From: Chloroflexia bacterium | Lineage (GTDB): Bacteria; Chloroflexota; Chloroflexia; Thermobaculales; Thermobaculaceae | NCBI GenBank assembly: GCA_013695265.1 | Contig: JACDAU010000427.1 | Span: 1-6,223, forward strand | DNA: 6,223 nt | Direction: 5' to 3' | Shown: positions 1 to 5,727 of the stretch, in pieces | Position numbering within the stretch: the first letter of the stretch is position 1 | Layout: every line of letters begins with the position of its first letter | Made by a program: the position numbers and the translations under genes | The notes under the pieces: model-generated | Databases searched by the model: none | Seen by the model: only the letters and a program-made list of their open reading frames with translations | Told to the model about the DNA's origin: nothing

Positions 1-337
1 ATACGCGCGTGGCGAAGGAGGGCGTCAGAGTCAATCGCCCACTGTGTTTTGACTGACGAGGCAAAGTGGGTCATGGGATGTGCTTCGAGACCGATCGATG
101 GAACGCGCCTTTTCTTACACTCAACGAGTGTTGTGCCGGTACCGCAAGAAGGGTCGAGGACGAGCGACCGTTCGGTTGGCCCAAAGCGGTCGAGTTAGTG
201 ACGCACTAAGTGTAGAAGGCAGGTAGGACGCAGCGGTACCAATTATCGGCAGCGCTGGTGGACGGGACAATGCGATTCGCCAGCGCATTCGACTCGGTGA
301 CCTCGGTGATCAAATCGACCATCCAATATTGTTGCAT
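1..337 (-). pseudogene. DNA methyltransferase, decayed, partial at left edge
   Basis: The minus strand carries a recognisable S-adenosylmethionine-dependent DNA methyltransferase split over two frames. The first part starts at an ATG at 337 (or 322) and reads to ADNWYRCVLPAFYT before a TAG at 206-208. The reading then resumes one frame over with HLVRH (212-198), meets an in-frame TAA at 195-197 where LDRFG-type homologues have an ordinary residue (probably Tyr), and continues as LDRFGPTERSLVLDPSCGTGTTL. That frame stays open to position 1. DPSCGTGTT (155-129) is motif I, the AdoMet-binding loop of DNA methylases; GLEAHPMTHFASSVKT follows, as in this family. One indel near 212-217 and one nonsense codon make it a probable pseudogene; sequencing error is the alternative. 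It lies downstream of erm on the same strand with a 111-bp gap. Methylation target and any partner restriction enzyme are unknown because the C-terminus is outside the window. Confidence 0.72.
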
Positions 338-448
338 AAGGCACCGCCTGCAACCTACAGTCTCGTTTTGGTGGTAACCAGAAGAAAGGGGTAAAGCCGC
401 TACCAATAGCAACTATGGTCAACAGGCCGTTGCAGTTTCTGAGGACGA

Positions 449-1342
449 CTACAGCCAGCCGTGTGACGATGGTTTCTCCTTCGGTGCTCGGGTGCGGTGT
501 AGCTTTTGCAGTCCCTGTTGCTGCTGGCGCAAACGCTCCTCCGCTCCGGCAATCTGCTGGCGGGCACCCTTACTTGCCACCAGCTTAAAGCAGTAGAAGA
601 GCGCGAGCCACTGCTCAAACCGAACCTCACTCGGTTTGGCATCGTCGCGAATGCCGAAATCACGAGGCGCGCGCCGGTATCCAAGCAAGGTGCCAAGGCG
701 TCGAACCATGCTAGTAGAACTGGCCGTGAATACGTGCGTAGTGAAGTCTCGATAGAGCTGTGCGTCAGACTCGACAACGAGCGGCGGTCCTCGCTTGCGG
801 AGCCGGAGCATCACTACGTCCACGCTGGGTGACGGCGCAAAGTCCGAGCGCTGAAAATGATACAGCACTGTCGGCTCGAACCACGGTTTGAGCAGAATCG
901 AGTAGACCGACTCCACGGATTGTCCAGTGAAGCGAGCCGCCGCCTCCCGCTGCATGATGAGATAGCTTTCAAGGGGTGGATATGGAGCGGCAGTCAGCTT
1001 GGTCACGATGGCGGTCGTTATGTTGAACGGAATGTTGGAGAACACTTTGTATGCCACTGAGGGCAGCTCTACAACTCGGAAATCGTCAAAGATGAGAGTG
1101 ACGTTGCCGAGTGCGGAGAGGGAACGTTCCACACGGCGAGCGAGTGCGGGATCCTTCTCAATGGCCACGACTTGGCGACAGCGGCGGGCAAGGCATTCCG
1201 TGATCATTCCGTTACCGGGCCCGACCTCCCATACCAGATCGTCCGCCGCGATGTCGGCGGCGTTCAGGAGGTAGTCCACAAGATAGTGGCTCCGGAGAAA
1301 GTTCTGGGAAAGCTGAATGCTGCGATGACGCGGTTTGTGCAT
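449..1342 (-). CDS. erm: Erm-type 23S rRNA (adenine-N6)-methyltransferase
   Basis: This 297-residue protein belongs to the Erm/KsgA rRNA adenine N6-methyltransferase superfamily. Erm enzymes methylate A2058 of 23S rRNA in the peptide exit tunnel and so block macrolide, lincosamide and streptogramin B binding. Visible motifs: QNFL at residues 13-16; the AdoMet loop EVGPGNG at 39-45; acidic motif EKD at 62-64; DDF at 86-88; catalytic motif IV NIPF at 103-106. The stretch HFQRSDFAPSPSVDVVMLRLRKR is Erm-like rather than KsgA-like. An upstream GTG at 1372 would add ten residues, but the ATG at 1342 has a strong GAGAGGAG ribosome binding site (1357-1350) seven bases ahead, so I chose it. After the core (about 245 residues) comes a basic, Gln-rich tail (QQQQ, KLHR, PKEKP), which may contact RNA. 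No product-linked biosynthetic genes are adjacent. Substrate (A2058, mono- or dimethylation) is inferred from family only. The leader suggests inducible translation. Confidence 0.88.
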   Translation of the reverse strand: MHKPRHRSIQLSQNFLRSHYLVDYLLNAADIAADDLVWEVGPGNGMITECLARRCRQVVAIEKDPALARRVERSLSALGNVTLIFDDFRVVELPSVAYKVFSNIPFNITTAIVTKLTAAPYPPLESYLIMQREAAARFTGQSVESVYSILLKPWFEPTVLYHFQRSDFAPSPSVDVVMLRLRKRGPPLVVESDAQLYRDFTTHVFTASSTSMVRRLGTLLGYRRAPRDFGIRDDAKPSEVRFEQWLALFYCFKLVASKGARQQIAGAEERLRQQQQGLQKLHRTRAPKEKPSSHGWL

Positions 1343-1530
1343 ACGACGGCTCCTCTCACAATGGGGGCGCACACAATAGCCGCACTGCCATTCGGCAAGT
1401 GCGACTTGAAGGAGCGGAACCCTTTGGTGAAAGGAGTTAAGAGAGCGTCATGACGTAGAATCCAGCTGCGACCAAAGAGCGGCAGGGGCCAGGACGTACC
1501 CGAGTAACAGACCCCGAAGGGGCCCGCTCA
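1343..1530 (-). promoter_or_regulatory. Candidate translational attenuator leader of erm
   Basis: The untranslated leader of erm contains mutually exclusive pairings. S2 is CTCCTTTCAC (1436-1427). S4 is GTGAGAGGAG (1359-1350) and includes the erm Shine-Dalgarno. S2 and S4 can form ten pairs with a single G-U, which would hide the RBS. S2 can instead fold locally with AAAGG (1425-1421) as a stem with loop CACC, extended by AAC/GTT, which frees the RBS. A third segment, CTCTTTGGT (1479-1471), can pair with ACCAAAGGG (1428-1420) over nine positions. A second anti-SD, GCTCCT (1415-1410), also complements AGGAGC. A stable bulged hairpin lies between (1402-1382, loop GAAT). Another hairpin, GC-rich with a UUC loop (1528-1506), overlaps the stop of the candidate leader peptide. 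No U-run follows any hairpin, so translational rather than transcriptional attenuation fits better. Pairings are read directly; the regulatory role is inferred from known erm leaders. Confidence 0.55.
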
Positions 1531-1572
1531 AACTTGTCGTATTCGTGTCATCTGCACGCAACCGTTCATCAT
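1528..1572 (-). CDS. Candidate erm leader peptide (14 codons, RIR motif)
   Basis: A minus-strand ORF from ATG at 1572 to TGA at 1530-1528 encodes MMNGCVQMTRIRQV. A second in-frame ATG at 1551 gives the shorter MTRIRQV. Known erm leader peptides stall the ribosome when a macrolide is bound; one class uses an Arg/Lys-x-Arg/Lys (+x+) motif, as in the MRLR of ErmD leader, and R-I-R here fits that pattern. I see no Shine-Dalgarno at a proper distance from either ATG, but a -10-like TATACT ends six bases before the first ATG, so transcription could start at that ATG and give a leaderless mRNA. Its stop codon lies in the 5' arm of a hairpin. The ORF is too short for codon statistics, so chance occurrence cannot be excluded. 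Confidence 0.42.
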   Translation of the reverse strand: MMNGCVQMTRIRQV

Positions 1573-1578
1573 CACAAC

Positions 1579-1608
1579 AGTATACCGCCTATGCCTCCGT
1601 GCGGTCCA
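1579..1608 (-). promoter_or_regulatory. Candidate erm promoter
   Basis: The minus strand reads TGGACC (1608-1603; 4 of 6 against TTGACA), an 18-base spacer, then TATACT (1584-1579; 5 of 6 against TATAAT). A start site about seven bases downstream of the -10 would coincide with the A of the ATG at 1572. It lies about 240 bases upstream of the erm ATG, so the erm transcript would carry a long leader. The -10 match is good and the -35 moderate; this is a consensus match only. Confidence 0.4.
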
Positions 1609-1753
1609 TCCTGCTACACTTCAGGGTCCCAGTCGTCGTTTGCTGTCGGACGGACCGGTTTCTCCCGCTGTCCGCGTTCATACGCAATGACGAGATTGCA
1701 CGGAACAAACCGACAGCTATACACGAGACGCTCAAACGTTTAGAAGGTCGGGA

Positions 1754-2644
1754 ATGTTCGGGACTGAAGAATCACTACTGGGCCGACGGGTGGGCCGCGC
1801 GCGTTCGGCTGCCGCTGCGCTACCGCCTACCGTCCTTATCATTCTGGCGATCTTCACCACGCAGCTCGGTGCCGCAATCGCCAAGGGCCTCTTCCAGACG
1901 GTTGGGCCGGGCGGTACCGTCTTCGTCCGCGTCGGCTTTGCGGCGCTGGTGCTGCTGGTGCTATGGCGGCCCAGACTGGGAGGATACGCGCGAGCGGACT
2001 ATGCCGCGGCGGTAGTGTTCGGGCTGGTGCTCGGCGGTATGAACCTCGCTTTCTACTCCGCGCTGAATCGGATTCCCCTTGGCATTGCGGTGACGCTGGA
2101 GTTCGTCGGCCCGCTTGGAGTGGCTGTTTTCGGTTCGCGCAGGGCACTGGATCTTTTGTGGGTCGTTCTAGCCGGAGCGGGCGTGCTCCTGTTGTCACCA
2201 GTCGGTGGGGCAGATCTGGACGTGCTTGGCGCTTCGCTCGCCTTGACCGCGGGCGGCCTTTGGGCTGCGTATATCCTGCTCAGTGCGCGGGTGGGCCGCG
2301 CTTTCCCCGGCGGCTCGGGACTGGTTATCGCGATGCTGGTAGCTGCGGGAATGCTTACTCCCGTGGGCCTCCTCAGCGGCGGTACAGAATTGCTCGCCCC
2401 CTCGGTACTCGTGACGGGTCTCGGAGTTGCCTTACTTTCCGCGGCAATACCGTATTCGTTGGAACTAGCGGCGTTGCGGCGTTTGCCAGCCCACGTTTTC
2501 GGTGTGATGATGAGCCTTCAGCCCGCTGCGGGGGCGCTGGTCGGCCTGGTGATTCTCAACGAGAACATTGGGCTGCGTGGGCTTTCGGCGGTTGCGCTTG
2601 TTACCATCGCAACTGTGGGCGCCACCCGGTCCGTACGGGAGTAG
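1754..2644 (+). CDS. rhtA: RhtA/EamA-family exporter (DMT superfamily)
   Basis: This 296-residue integral membrane protein closely follows the threonine/homoserine exporter RhtA layout of the drug/metabolite transporter superfamily. These transporters have ten transmembrane helices in two EamA repeats and export small amino acids by proton exchange across the inner membrane. After a basic cytoplasmic N-terminus (residues 1-24), hydrophobic segments alternate with short loops to the C-terminus, giving EamA repeats at about 25-147 and 155-290. Characteristic stretches include AKGLF, GGMNLAFYSAL, PLGIAVTLEFVGPL, SAAIPYSLELAAL and FGVMMSLQPA, each with a clear counterpart in E. coli RhtA. The ATG is preceded by GAAGG (1743-1747) with a six-base spacer, which supports this start. 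A weak promoter-like pair, TTGCAC (1696-1701) and TATACA (1718-1723), lies upstream. The gene diverges from erm. Family assignment is firm; the true substrate (Thr, homoserine or another metabolite) is not shown by sequence. Confidence 0.87.
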   Translation: MFGTEESLLGRRVGRARSAAAALPPTVLIILAIFTTQLGAAIAKGLFQTVGPGGTVFVRVGFAALVLLVLWRPRLGGYARADYAAAVVFGLVLGGMNLAFYSALNRIPLGIAVTLEFVGPLGVAVFGSRRALDLLWVVLAGAGVLLLSPVGGADLDVLGASLALTAGGLWAAYILLSARVGRAFPGGSGLVIAMLVAAGMLTPVGLLSGGTELLAPSVLVTGLGVALLSAAIPYSLELAALRRLPAHVFGVMMSLQPAAGALVGLVILNENIGLRGLSAVALVTIATVGATRSVRE

Positions 2645-2648
2645 GCCG

Positions 2649-3962
2649 TTACATTCCCAGATCCGCACCGACCTCCAGCGGAACCTCGGTACGGTCCGGT
2701 GCGAGCAGATTGTGGTATACGCCCAGATTCGCATCCGCCACCCGCTGCCAGGAGTACCGGAGAGCGGTGCGCGCCGCCTCCTCACCCAGTCGCCTTGCGA
2801 GGCGGGATTCGCATAACACAGACGCCAACCGCTCCGCGAATACGTGTTCGTCGCCAATCGGCGCTAGATACCCATTCCGACCGTCGCGGACAGTGCTCTG
2901 CAGACCGCCCGTTCGTGAGGCGACGACGGGCGTCCCGCACGCGAGCGACTCTAATGCCGCCATTCCGAAACTCTCATACCGTGACGGCACAGCGCAAACA
3001 TCGGCGGCACGATACAGGTCCGGCAGCTCGGCCTGAGACTTCGGCCCCAAAAACTCGACCACGTCGTGCAGACCCAGCGACCCAGCGATGGCGTTCAACC
3101 GCGCGAGCTCCCGTTCGGTCGGCTCATCCGATGTGTGCGAGCCGCCGGCGATCAGGAGTTTCAGGCCAGGGACACGGTCGCGAAGCAGCGCGCTTGCTGC
3201 GAGCAGGGTATCGAGCCCCTTGAGCGGCTCGATACGCCCGACATACAGCACGATGCGCTCGTCGCTGTTCCGGCCGATGCGTTGACGAGCCGTAGCGTGG
3301 TTTTCGAGGCCACTCTCGGGACAGAAGAGCCCGAGATCAACCCCACACGGAGCTACATGAATGCGCGACGGCGCAAGGCCATAGCGGTCTACCAGTTCGC
3401 GGCGCTCGATCTCGTTGGACGCAACAACACCGTCAGCCGAACGCAGTACGGCGTCCTCACCTTCGCGTCGCAGTGCAGTTTCCGGTTGCTGGAAGGGCCC
3501 CCGATGCTCGTCCTTCAGGAGGGCAAGCGTGTGGGACATGTGAGCCCAGGGCACTTGCCAAAGATTGGTGAGCTGGCGGGCAGCGAGGCCTGACAGCCAA
3601 TAATGAGAGTGTAGTACGTCGTATGTCGCATCCTCAGCGCGCGCGAGGTCTTCTATGCTCGCAATGACACGAGGCAGCAGCTCGTGCAGTTCTTCCCTGG
3701 TTACCGCTTGCTCAGGTCCCGCCGGTACGCTCAGGACACGAAAACCCGACACATCGTGCTGAATGCGTGGAATATTGGGATCCGAAAGGCGTGTGAATAC
3801 GTCAACGTGGGTTCCTCGGGCGGCAAGCTCACGGGCAAGTTGCCGGATATATACGTTCATCCCGCCGGTGTCTCGCCCACCAAGCGCTGCGAGCGGGCTG
3901 GTGTGCACGCTCAACATCGCCACCCTGGCGACACCGGGGGTTGACTCGTTGCTCCGAGGCAC
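2649..3962 (-). CDS. GT-B retaining glycosyltransferase, MshA/sucrose-synthase-like
   Basis: This cytoplasmic GT4-type glycosyltransferase transfers a sugar from an NDP-sugar with retention of configuration. Counting from the GTG at 3962 (437 residues), the N-terminal Rossmann domain begins VARVAMLSVHTSPL and has the glycine-rich GGMNVYI loop (about 33-39) and HSHYWLSG (118-125). The C-terminal domain has CGVDL (205-209), GRIEPLKG (241-248; Arg and Lys normally bind the donor diphosphate) and the EX7E motif E329-SFGMAAL-E337, followed by GTPVVASRTGGL. Overall pattern resembles D-inositol-3-phosphate glycosyltransferase (MshA) and sucrose synthase relatives, but mycothiol synthesis is not implied. 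The start is uncertain: the frame extends to TTG at 4070, but that extra stretch is basic and unlike the family. GTG 3962 is the best start that keeps the first beta strand intact; ATG 3917 has an AGGG ahead but truncates that strand. A -10-like TACAAT (4062-4057) favours a downstream start. Acceptor unknown. Confidence 0.85.
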   Translation of the reverse strand: MPRSNESTPGVARVAMLSVHTSPLAALGGRDTGGMNVYIRQLARELAARGTHVDVFTRLSDPNIPRIQHDVSGFRVLSVPAGPEQAVTREELHELLPRVIASIEDLARAEDATYDVLHSHYWLSGLAARQLTNLWQVPWAHMSHTLALLKDEHRGPFQQPETALRREGEDAVLRSADGVVASNEIERRELVDRYGLAPSRIHVAPCGVDLGLFCPESGLENHATARQRIGRNSDERIVLYVGRIEPLKGLDTLLAASALLRDRVPGLKLLIAGGSHTSDEPTERELARLNAIAGSLGLHDVVEFLGPKSQAELPDLYRAADVCAVPSRYESFGMAALESLACGTPVVASRTGGLQSTVRDGRNGYLAPIGDEHVFAERLASVLCESRLARRLGEEAARTALRYSWQRVADANLGVYHNLLAPDRTEVPLEVGADLGM

Positions 3963-4137
3963 GAGAGACTCTAGTGCGTGAAGGTCTTCTATCAGGTTAC
4001 CTCGCCTTCTGCGGGGGCTGTATCGATCAATTACCGCCCGATGATGTTGACTGGCTATTGTAAACAACAAACGAAGGCGGTACTATCTTCCAAAACCTCT
4101 ACGCGACATCCAGACGTGTACCCAGGGGAGGCAGGAG
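3963..4137. promoter_or_regulatory. Divergent intergenic region, glycosyltransferase / 195-aa gene
   Basis: This region should hold both outward promoters. On the minus strand TACAAT (4062-4057, 5 of 6 to TATAAT) is the best -10 candidate, without a convincing -35. On the plus strand TTGACT (4047-4052) resembles a -35, but no good -10 is at the right distance. Just before the plus-strand gene, GGGGAGG (4125-4131) is a strong Shine-Dalgarno. Confidence 0.3.
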
Positions 4138-4725
4138 ATGTACGGAAGCGAGAGAGCGACGCCAGATCTGCTGGCGCTTTGGACATTGTTTCGGGAGACG
4201 CGACAGGTGTTCCACAGCTACTGGATCCGCGGTGGCGAGCTGCGACCGGAGGAGGTGCAATTCCTCGCTACTATGACACTATCGCACATCGATGATATCG
4301 ACGTGGGATATCGCTGGACTTTGAGAACCGACGAGGTGCCGCGCGGAGAGCTTAGTGGTGTCTTACGCCCGGAAGATGTGACAGATTGGTCCAGTGAGCC
4401 GCGCACCGATCCGACGCCCGTGTCCCCTGATCTGGGCAAGGTGATGGCGCTCAGACATGCAGAAGTCGTGTTCGGTTCCTTGCCTCGCACCCCGAAGGGG
4501 GAGATAAGCTACCCTGGTTACGCTAGTTACGCGGACATCAAGGTGCCTCGCACGCCGGTCGAATTGCGAGAGCGCATCGACGAACTTGCTGTCGGAGTTT
4601 GGGACGCCGCAACACATCGCTCAAAAACCTCGCTTGATATGGAACGAAGCCGCCGAGTGTACGGGTTTTTCGAGACCGGTACCTGGCTGGCGAACACGCA
4701 TTTACAGCGCATTCAGCGTAATTGA
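4138..4725 (+). CDS. Hypothetical protein, 195 aa, family not recognised
   Basis: I do not recognise this protein. It is soluble, with no signal peptide and no membrane segment. It is rich in charged residues and probably mostly helical in its first 60 residues (LLALWTLFRETRQVFHSYW, then PEEVQFLATMTLSHIDDIDVGYRWTL). A Pro/Asp-rich middle follows (about 75-105), then a helical C-terminus ending in TWLANTHLQRIQRN. His50 inside a helix and His188 near the end loosely recall the metal-binding histidines of DinB-like four-helix proteins, but spacing and the third His do not clearly match, so this is only a guess. The ATG has a GGGGAGG ribosome binding site (4125-4131) at six bases, and gene-like reading continues to TGA, so it is likely expressed. 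It is convergent with the XRE regulator (22-bp gap) and divergent from the glycosyltransferase, so it stands alone. Confidence 0.7.
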   Translation: MYGSERATPDLLALWTLFRETRQVFHSYWIRGGELRPEEVQFLATMTLSHIDDIDVGYRWTLRTDEVPRGELSGVLRPEDVTDWSSEPRTDPTPVSPDLGKVMALRHAEVVFGSLPRTPKGEISYPGYASYADIKVPRTPVELRERIDELAVGVWDAATHRSKTSLDMERSRRVYGFFETGTWLANTHLQRIQRN

Positions 4726-4747
4726 GCACGGTTCGCAACAGCAAACC

Positions 4748-5182
4748 CTACTTTACAGCCTCCGGTCGTGTCGGTCCATCGTCGTCAATGTCATTGTGCA
4801 ACGTTTCCGCAATTGATGAGAGTTGAGCGACCGCGAGCCGCTTGAACCGTTCAGGCAGCGCCTGAACCCGGCGGAAGATCTGACGCAACCGGATATCCAG
4901 CAGGTCAGTATCGCGCGGCGTATGTTCAACTATGTGCGCTAATTGCAGTACCTCAATCGGGCTTACATCTAGCGCGTGGCAAATGTCCACGAAGGTGCTG
5001 ATCTTTGGATCCTGGGTGGCGCCGCTGAGAATGCGGTAAAGCGTTGCCCGGTTCCGCCCCGACTCCATCTTCTCGGCGATATCCGTCGCCGACATTCCTC
5101 GTGCGGTCATCACCGAAAGGATCGCATTGCTTAGAGAAGGGGCCTCCTCGGCCGTGCTGCGTGTGCGTAGCCTGTTGCGCAT
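4748..5182 (-). CDS. XRE-family helix-turn-helix transcriptional regulator
   Basis: This 144-residue protein has an N-terminal XRE/Cro-CI-type helix-turn-helix at about residues 17-81. The sequence LSNAILSVMTARGMSATDIAEKM is followed by the recognition helix region NRATLYRILSG, then PKISTFVDICHALDVSPIEVL, the usual final helices. The C-terminal part (about 85-130) is amphipathic helix (LLDIRLRQIFRRVQALPERFKRLAVAQLSSI) and may mediate dimerisation; the tail is acidic. It should bind DNA as a dimer in the cytoplasm; ligand and targets are unknown. The ATG at 5182 has AAAGG (5195-5191) upstream with a wider than usual spacer of about eight bases. CATAAT (5205-5200) is a possible -10, though it would give a very short leader. 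Palindromes upstream suggest autoregulation. There is no toxin or peptidase partner next to it on the same strand. Confidence 0.85.
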   Translation of the reverse strand: MRNRLRTRSTAEEAPSLSNAILSVMTARGMSATDIAEKMESGRNRATLYRILSGATQDPKISTFVDICHALDVSPIEVLQLAHIVEHTPRDTDLLDIRLRQIFRRVQALPERFKRLAVAQLSSIAETLHNDIDDDGPTRPEAVK

Positions 5183-5478
5183 ATTCGCCCGCCTTTAAGA
5201 TTATGAGCTCGAACTGCCGAGCGCTTGTATTTGGCTTCACCTATCCAAAGGATAGAGTAAGGAGCGTATTTGCGTGCGTGTGACAAATTTTATCCTTAAC
5301 GCGTAGTATAGACGGTTTTAATGCGAATAGCACGACCTGTACGACGCAAGTTCGTAACGGTTCCGTAACGGGATCTCCCATCTTCGACAGAGTCACTGCG
5401 AAATGCGATACGGCAATGGCCGAACTCTGGCCCTGAGGCAACGAACCGTCTCACTCTCGCAAGCATTATTCTGAAGAT
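5183..5478. other. Intergenic region between regulator and transposase remnants
   Basis: Apart from the candidate operators, this AT-richer stretch holds no gene I can support. It contains a near-tandem repeat GTTCGTAACG / GTTCCGTAACG (5350-5370) and a short GGCC-GAACTCT-GGCC inverted repeat (5418-5432). No tRNA, terminator with a T-run, or further transposase reading was found. Confidence 0.4.
5207..5298. promoter_or_regulatory. Candidate operator sites upstream of the XRE regulator
   Basis: A perfect 15-bp interrupted palindrome, CTATCC-AAA-GGATAG, lies at 5241-5255. Nearby are GCTCG/CGAGC arms at 5207-5222 (six-base spacer), next to the possible -10, and a wider TAAGGA/TCCTTA pair (5258-5263 and 5293-5298). 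The 15-mer is the right size for a dimeric XRE-type repressor. The symmetry is seen directly; binding is inferred. Confidence 0.4.
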
Positions 5479-5727
5479 TTAGGCATCTGACCGATGCTTC
5501 TAGCGTGGTTATGCCAGGTGGGCGCGAACACCGGCTCGGATGACAGCTATGTGGACCTCGTATCAACTGGTACCCGTGTTGAGCCTGTTCGCCTCCTGCC
5601 GGAGGAACACCCGCAGAGAGATGCCGAAGAGCGCTCGCTGCCCGTGGGCGCTCCTGACCTGGTACCGCTCCCTGCTGTGGCACTGCTTGAGACCCAGATG
5701 GTACTCCTTGATACTCCAAAACGGAGA
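5479..5727 (-). pseudogene. IS701-like transposase C-terminal remnant
   Basis: On the minus strand, from about 5727, the frame reads FWSIKEYHLGLKQC, then RERYQVRSAHGQRALFGI, then LRVFLRQEANRLNTGTS. This matches the C-terminal end of IS701/IS4-type DDE transposases, where W-x-IE-x-YH-x-GLKQ precedes a conserved RAFLRLE-x-HRL-x-TGISWYEAK. The expected Trp after GTS is a TGA (5565-5563). The reading then continues in frame as YEVHIAVIRAGVRAHLA, meets TAA (5511-5509) where Gln is typical, then PR, then TAG (5502-5500) where Tyr is typical, and ends at TAA 5481-5479. About 80 C-terminal codons remain of a protein of roughly 400. Three nonsense changes and no indels suggest old decay by point mutation. 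Family name is from memory of the motif; IS4 superfamily is the safer statement. Confidence 0.62.

Noticed and set aside
449..1342. KsgA (16S rRNA dimethyladenosine transferase) as identity of the methyltransferase
   Set aside because: Motif IV is NIPF rather than the NLPY typical of KsgA, and the C-terminal RSDFAPSPSVDVVMLRLRKR pattern and tail fit Erm better; only a phylogeny would settle it fully.
1506..1528. Rho-independent terminator in the erm leader
   Set aside because: The hairpin is stable on the minus strand, but no T-run follows it, so transcriptional termination is unlikely.
1534..2015. Plus-strand open frames across the erm-exporter intergenic region
   Set aside because: They run out of frame into the exporter gene, encode low-complexity Arg/Ser-rich sequence and compete with a well-supported start at 1754.
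1963..3036. Long plus-strand open frame (over 350 codons) overlapping the exporter and the glycosyltransferase
   Set aside because: It lies out of frame over two genes with clear family motifs, its product is Arg/Ser/Gly-rich without any motif, and it reflects GC-rich codon bias in the real frames.
3066..3593. Plus-strand open frame antisense to the glycosyltransferase
   Set aside because: It mirrors the coding frame of the glycosyltransferase, shows no family features and has no convincing ribosome binding site.
2649..3962. MshA of mycothiol biosynthesis
   Set aside because: Motifs are similar, but no other mycothiol gene is nearby and close relatives in non-actinobacteria have other or unknown acceptors.
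4748..5182. Antitoxin of a toxin-antitoxin pair with the 195-aa gene
   Set aside because: The two genes are convergent rather than in an operon, and the 195-aa protein has no toxin motif.
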